Source: Porticoccaceae bacterium (GTDB lineage: Bacteria; Pseudomonadota; Gammaproteobacteria; Pseudomonadales; Porticoccaceae). Taken from it: 7,194 bases of DNA. Below are positions 5,738 to 7,194 of the stretch, in pieces. Positions within the stretch are counted from its first letter, which is position 1, and every line of letters starts with the position of its first letter. The stretch covers positions 1 to 7,194 of the forward strand of contig JAPKCN010000095.1 of the NCBI GenBank assembly GCA_028822945.1. Direction: 5' to 3'. The translations under genes were made by a program, and so were the position numbers. The notes beneath the pieces are model-generated. The model saw only the letters and a program-made list of their open reading frames with translations, was not told where the DNA came from and searched no databases.

Positions 5738-6955
5738 ATGGCTCTACTGGTACAAAAATATGGTGGCACATCGGTGGGCTCGATCGAGCGCATCCAAGCG
5801 GTTGCTGCGAAAGTTGCAATGGCCCATTCGCAGGGCGAACAGATGGTGGTGACACTATCTGCGATGAGCGGGGAGACCAATCGCTTGATTGCTTTAGCAT
5901 GTCAACTAAACGATCAGCCGAGTGCGCGGGAAATGGATGTGCTGGTGTCGACCGGTGAGCAGGTAACTATTGCTCTACTGTGCCTTGCATTGCAAAAAAT
6001 TGGTGTAGAGGCGCGCTCTTACACCGGCGGGCAAGTAACCATATTGACTGACAGCGTGTATGGTAAAGCTCGTATTCAAGATATTGATGGTCATCGCATC
6101 AGAGCCGACTTAGAAGCCGGGCGAGTGGCAGTGGTGGCCGGTTTTCAGGGTGTTGATGTCGATGGTAATATCACCACACTCGGGCGCGGAGGTTCGGATA
6201 CCACCGCGGTTGCATTGGCAGCTGCTTTGAAGGCCGACGAGTGTCAAATTTATACCGATGTCGACGGCGTCTATACCACTGACCCTAGAGTGGTACCAGA
6301 TGCGCGAAGACTAGATGTGATAACCTTTGAAGAAATGATGGAAATGGCCAGCCAAGGCTCGAAAGTGCTACAGATTCGAGCTGTCGAATTTGCTGGCAAA
6401 TATGCCGTACCGCTGCGCGTGATGTCGAGTTTTGTTGACGGCCCAGGCACTCTTATTACTCTTGAGGACAATGACCAAATGGAAAAGCCGGTAGTTTCAG
6501 GTATCGCGTTTAATCGCGACGAGGCGAAGTTAACAATTCGGGGAATTCCGGATCAACCGGGCGTGGCGGCAAAAGTACTTGGCTCCATTAGCGAGGCGAA
6601 CATAGAGATTGACGTAATTGTACAAAATGTTGCCAAGGATAATTCGGCATCCATTACATTTACTGTGCACCGCAATGATTTGCAACAAACTGAGGATCTT
6701 TTGCGTGCTATTGCCAAGGACTTGGGAGCCGAAGAGGTGAATACCGACAGCAAAATAGCTAAAGTGTCAATTGTTGGCGTCGGAATGCGTTCGCATGCAG
6801 GTGTTGCGGCTCGAATGTTTGAATGTCTTGCCGGCGAGGGTATTAATATTCAATTAATTACCACATCCGAGATTAAGATAGCTGTTGTTATTGAGGAGCG
6901 CTATTTAGAGTTGGCCGTGAGAGCTCTTCATGCCCAGTATGAGTTGGACTCTTAG
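5738..6955 (+). CDS. lysC: Aspartate kinase (single-function, ACT-domain type)
   Basis: Aspartokinase, 405 residues, phosphorylates aspartate in the first step towards lysine, diaminopimelate, threonine and methionine. The amino-acid kinase domain spans about 1-245: KYGGTSVG (7-14, nucleotide and substrate binding), VVTLSAMSGETN, LVSTGEQVT (69-77), GFQGVD, LGRGGSDTTA (148-157) and the YTDVDGVYTTDPR loop (172-184). Two ACT domains follow: about 264-335 (LTIRGIPDQPGVAAKV) and 341-405 (VSIVGVGMRSHAGVAARM, INIQLITTSEIK). These bind the feedback inhibitors, lysine and often threonine. There is no homoserine dehydrogenase fusion, so this is the monofunctional Pseudomonas/Bacillus-type enzyme rather than ThrA or MetL. 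An internal start at codon 248 may give a separate beta subunit. The spacing of 62 bases after alaS suggests co-transcription. Start chosen by the match of MALLVQKYGGTSVG to family N-termini. Confidence 0.98.
   Translation: MALLVQKYGGTSVGSIERIQAVAAKVAMAHSQGEQMVVTLSAMSGETNRLIALACQLNDQPSAREMDVLVSTGEQVTIALLCLALQKIGVEARSYTGGQVTILTDSVYGKARIQDIDGHRIRADLEAGRVAVVAGFQGVDVDGNITTLGRGGSDTTAVALAAALKADECQIYTDVDGVYTTDPRVVPDARRLDVITFEEMMEMASQGSKVLQIRAVEFAGKYAVPLRVMSSFVDGPGTLITLEDNDQMEKPVVSGIAFNRDEAKLTIRGIPDQPGVAAKVLGSISEANIEIDVIVQNVAKDNSASITFTVHRNDLQQTEDLLRAIAKDLGAEEVNTDSKIAKVSIVGVGMRSHAGVAARMFECLAGEGINIQLITTSEIKIAVVIEERYLELAVRALHAQYELDS
6464..6468 (+). promoter_or_regulatory. Possible internal ribosome binding site for the lysC beta subunit
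   Basis: GAGGA lies inside lysC, 10 bases before an in-frame ATG at 6479-6481 (codon 248). The spacing is slightly long but workable. Confidence 0.4.
6479..6955 (+). CDS. Possible nested aspartokinase beta subunit (in-frame internal start)
   Basis: An in-frame ATG at codon 248 of lysC, MEKPVVSGIAFNRDEAKL, would give a 158-residue protein made only of the two ACT domains. In alpha2beta2 aspartokinases such as those of Bacillus subtilis and Corynebacterium glutamicum, the beta subunit starts in the same frame close to residue 250, just ahead of the first ACT domain, and matches the C-terminal part of alpha. Here the Met lies exactly at the end of the kinase domain, and GAGGA precedes it. Whether it is used cannot be seen from sequence: the Met could simply be a linker residue. 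If made, it would bind lysine and set feedback inhibition of the full-length alpha chain. Confidence 0.4.
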   Translation: MEKPVVSGIAFNRDEAKLTIRGIPDQPGVAAKVLGSISEANIEIDVIVQNVAKDNSASITFTVHRNDLQQTEDLLRAIAKDLGAEEVNTDSKIAKVSIVGVGMRSHAGVAARMFECLAGEGINIQLITTSEIKIAVVIEERYLELAVRALHAQYELDS

Positions 6956-7151
6956 ATCAAATATTTTTCCGGACAAATCAGTGTGGCGTTCGCGGATTAC
7001 GATGGGATGACATGTGCAGTACTACTTTTTTTTGTAGAATGTTTTAGGATAAGATAAGGTTGATGTGTGGTATGGAAGTGTCTACTCTGCAAGAGAGATG
7101 TATAAGAAGTAGTATTTCGTTAACGGAAAAGTGGACTGTTCGGAGATTGTT
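6956..7151 (+). promoter_or_regulatory. csrA upstream region: promoter and leader, exact boxes unclear
   Basis: This 196-base AT-rich gap between lysC and csrA is long enough to hold a separate csrA promoter. Weak candidates are TTGATG at 7060-7065 with TACTCT at 7083-7088 (17-base spacer), and a lone TATAAG at 7101-7106. Neither is convincing. A run of eight T at 7026-7033 is flanked by CTAC and GTAG; it does not look like a normal terminator because the T-run is the loop rather than the tail. No clear terminator for lysC is seen, so some read-through into csrA is possible. Confidence 0.4.
7125..7145 (+). promoter_or_regulatory. GGA cluster overlapping the csrA ribosome binding site (possible CsrA autoregulation)
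   Basis: GGA occurs at 7125-7127, 7133-7135 and 7142-7144; the last is part of the Shine-Dalgarno GGAG (7142-7145), 6 bases before the start codon. CsrA binds GGA-centred RNA sites, and E. coli CsrA represses its own translation by binding several sites in its leader, one of them over the Shine-Dalgarno. The same logic is inferred here. Whether the GGAs lie in hairpin loops was not folded. Confidence 0.5.
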
Positions 7152-7194
7152 ATGTTGATACTTACCAGAAGGGTAGGTGAGACCTTGGTGATTG
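7152..7194 (+). CDS. csrA: Carbon storage regulator CsrA/RsmA, N-terminal fragment
   Basis: The first 14 codons, MLILTRRVGETLVI, are the nearly invariant N-terminus of CsrA (RsmA in Pseudomonas), a dimeric RNA-binding protein of about 60 residues. It binds GGA motifs in mRNA leaders and controls translation and stability of many messages for carbon flux, motility, biofilm and virulence traits. The visible part is the first beta strand, including Leu4 and Arg6 or Arg7, positions that belong to the RNA-binding surface in the family. The gene runs off the window. GGAG at 7142-7145 is a good ribosome binding site, and the position after alaS and lysC is the known order in Pseudomonas relatives. 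Confidence 0.96.
   Translation, partial: MLILTRRVGETLVI

Noticed and set aside
7007..7057. 16-codon open frame in the lysC-csrA gap
   Set aside because: Very short, runs through the T8 tract, and shows no family resemblance; chance is the simplest explanation.
1..7194. Mobile element, CRISPR, tRNA or defence system
   Set aside because: No transposase or integrase motifs, no long or regularly spaced repeats, no tRNA-like cloverleaf and no defence genes were seen.

Overview
The window looks like a piece of a gammaproteobacterial chromosome, and the core genes all read on the + strand. The order alaS, lysC, csrA is the one known from Pseudomonas and its relatives (Pseudomonadales/Cellvibrionales sensu lato). 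The mid-range base composition, the M23 peptidase of the 'GPHLDWRMNW' type and the single-domain aspartokinase fit a marine or environmental member of that group. The genus cannot be fixed from this sequence alone.

Layout. Positions 1-815 (- strand) hold the decayed remains of an alpha/beta-fold hydrolase of the YheT-like type. Homology survives in several frames, and the copy has at least three frameshifts, an in-frame stop and lost catalytic residues. About 200 bases without a convincing gene follow. A two-gene unit then begins: a small exported DUF6491-like protein (1018-1470) overlaps by 14 bases an exported M23 (LytM-type) peptidase (1457-2347). Next come a Trm112/YcaR-like small protein (2431-2634), a HIT-family nucleotide hydrolase (2685-3044), alanyl-tRNA synthetase alaS (3078-5675), aspartokinase lysC (5738-6955) and the first 14 codons of csrA (from 7152, cut by the window edge).

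How the genes fit together. The first two + strand genes probably act in the periplasm, the peptidase on the cell wall. The following ones are cytoplasmic housekeeping functions: a methyltransferase-partner-like protein, nucleotide phosphoramidate hydrolysis, charging and editing of tRNA-Ala, and the first step of the aspartate pathway to Lys, Thr, Met and diaminopimelate. Gaps of 33-83 bases without clear terminators allow read-through from the peptidase to lysC. The 196-base gap before csrA carries several GGA motifs, three of them just before the start codon, which suggests autoregulated translation. lysC contains a plausible internal start for a separate regulatory (beta) subunit.

I saw no mobile element, CRISPR array, tRNA, rRNA or defence system, and nothing that looks like a wholly new system. 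The most useful second-look items are the pseudogene, the His-to-Asp change in the peptidase metal motif, the nested lysC product and the csrA leader.
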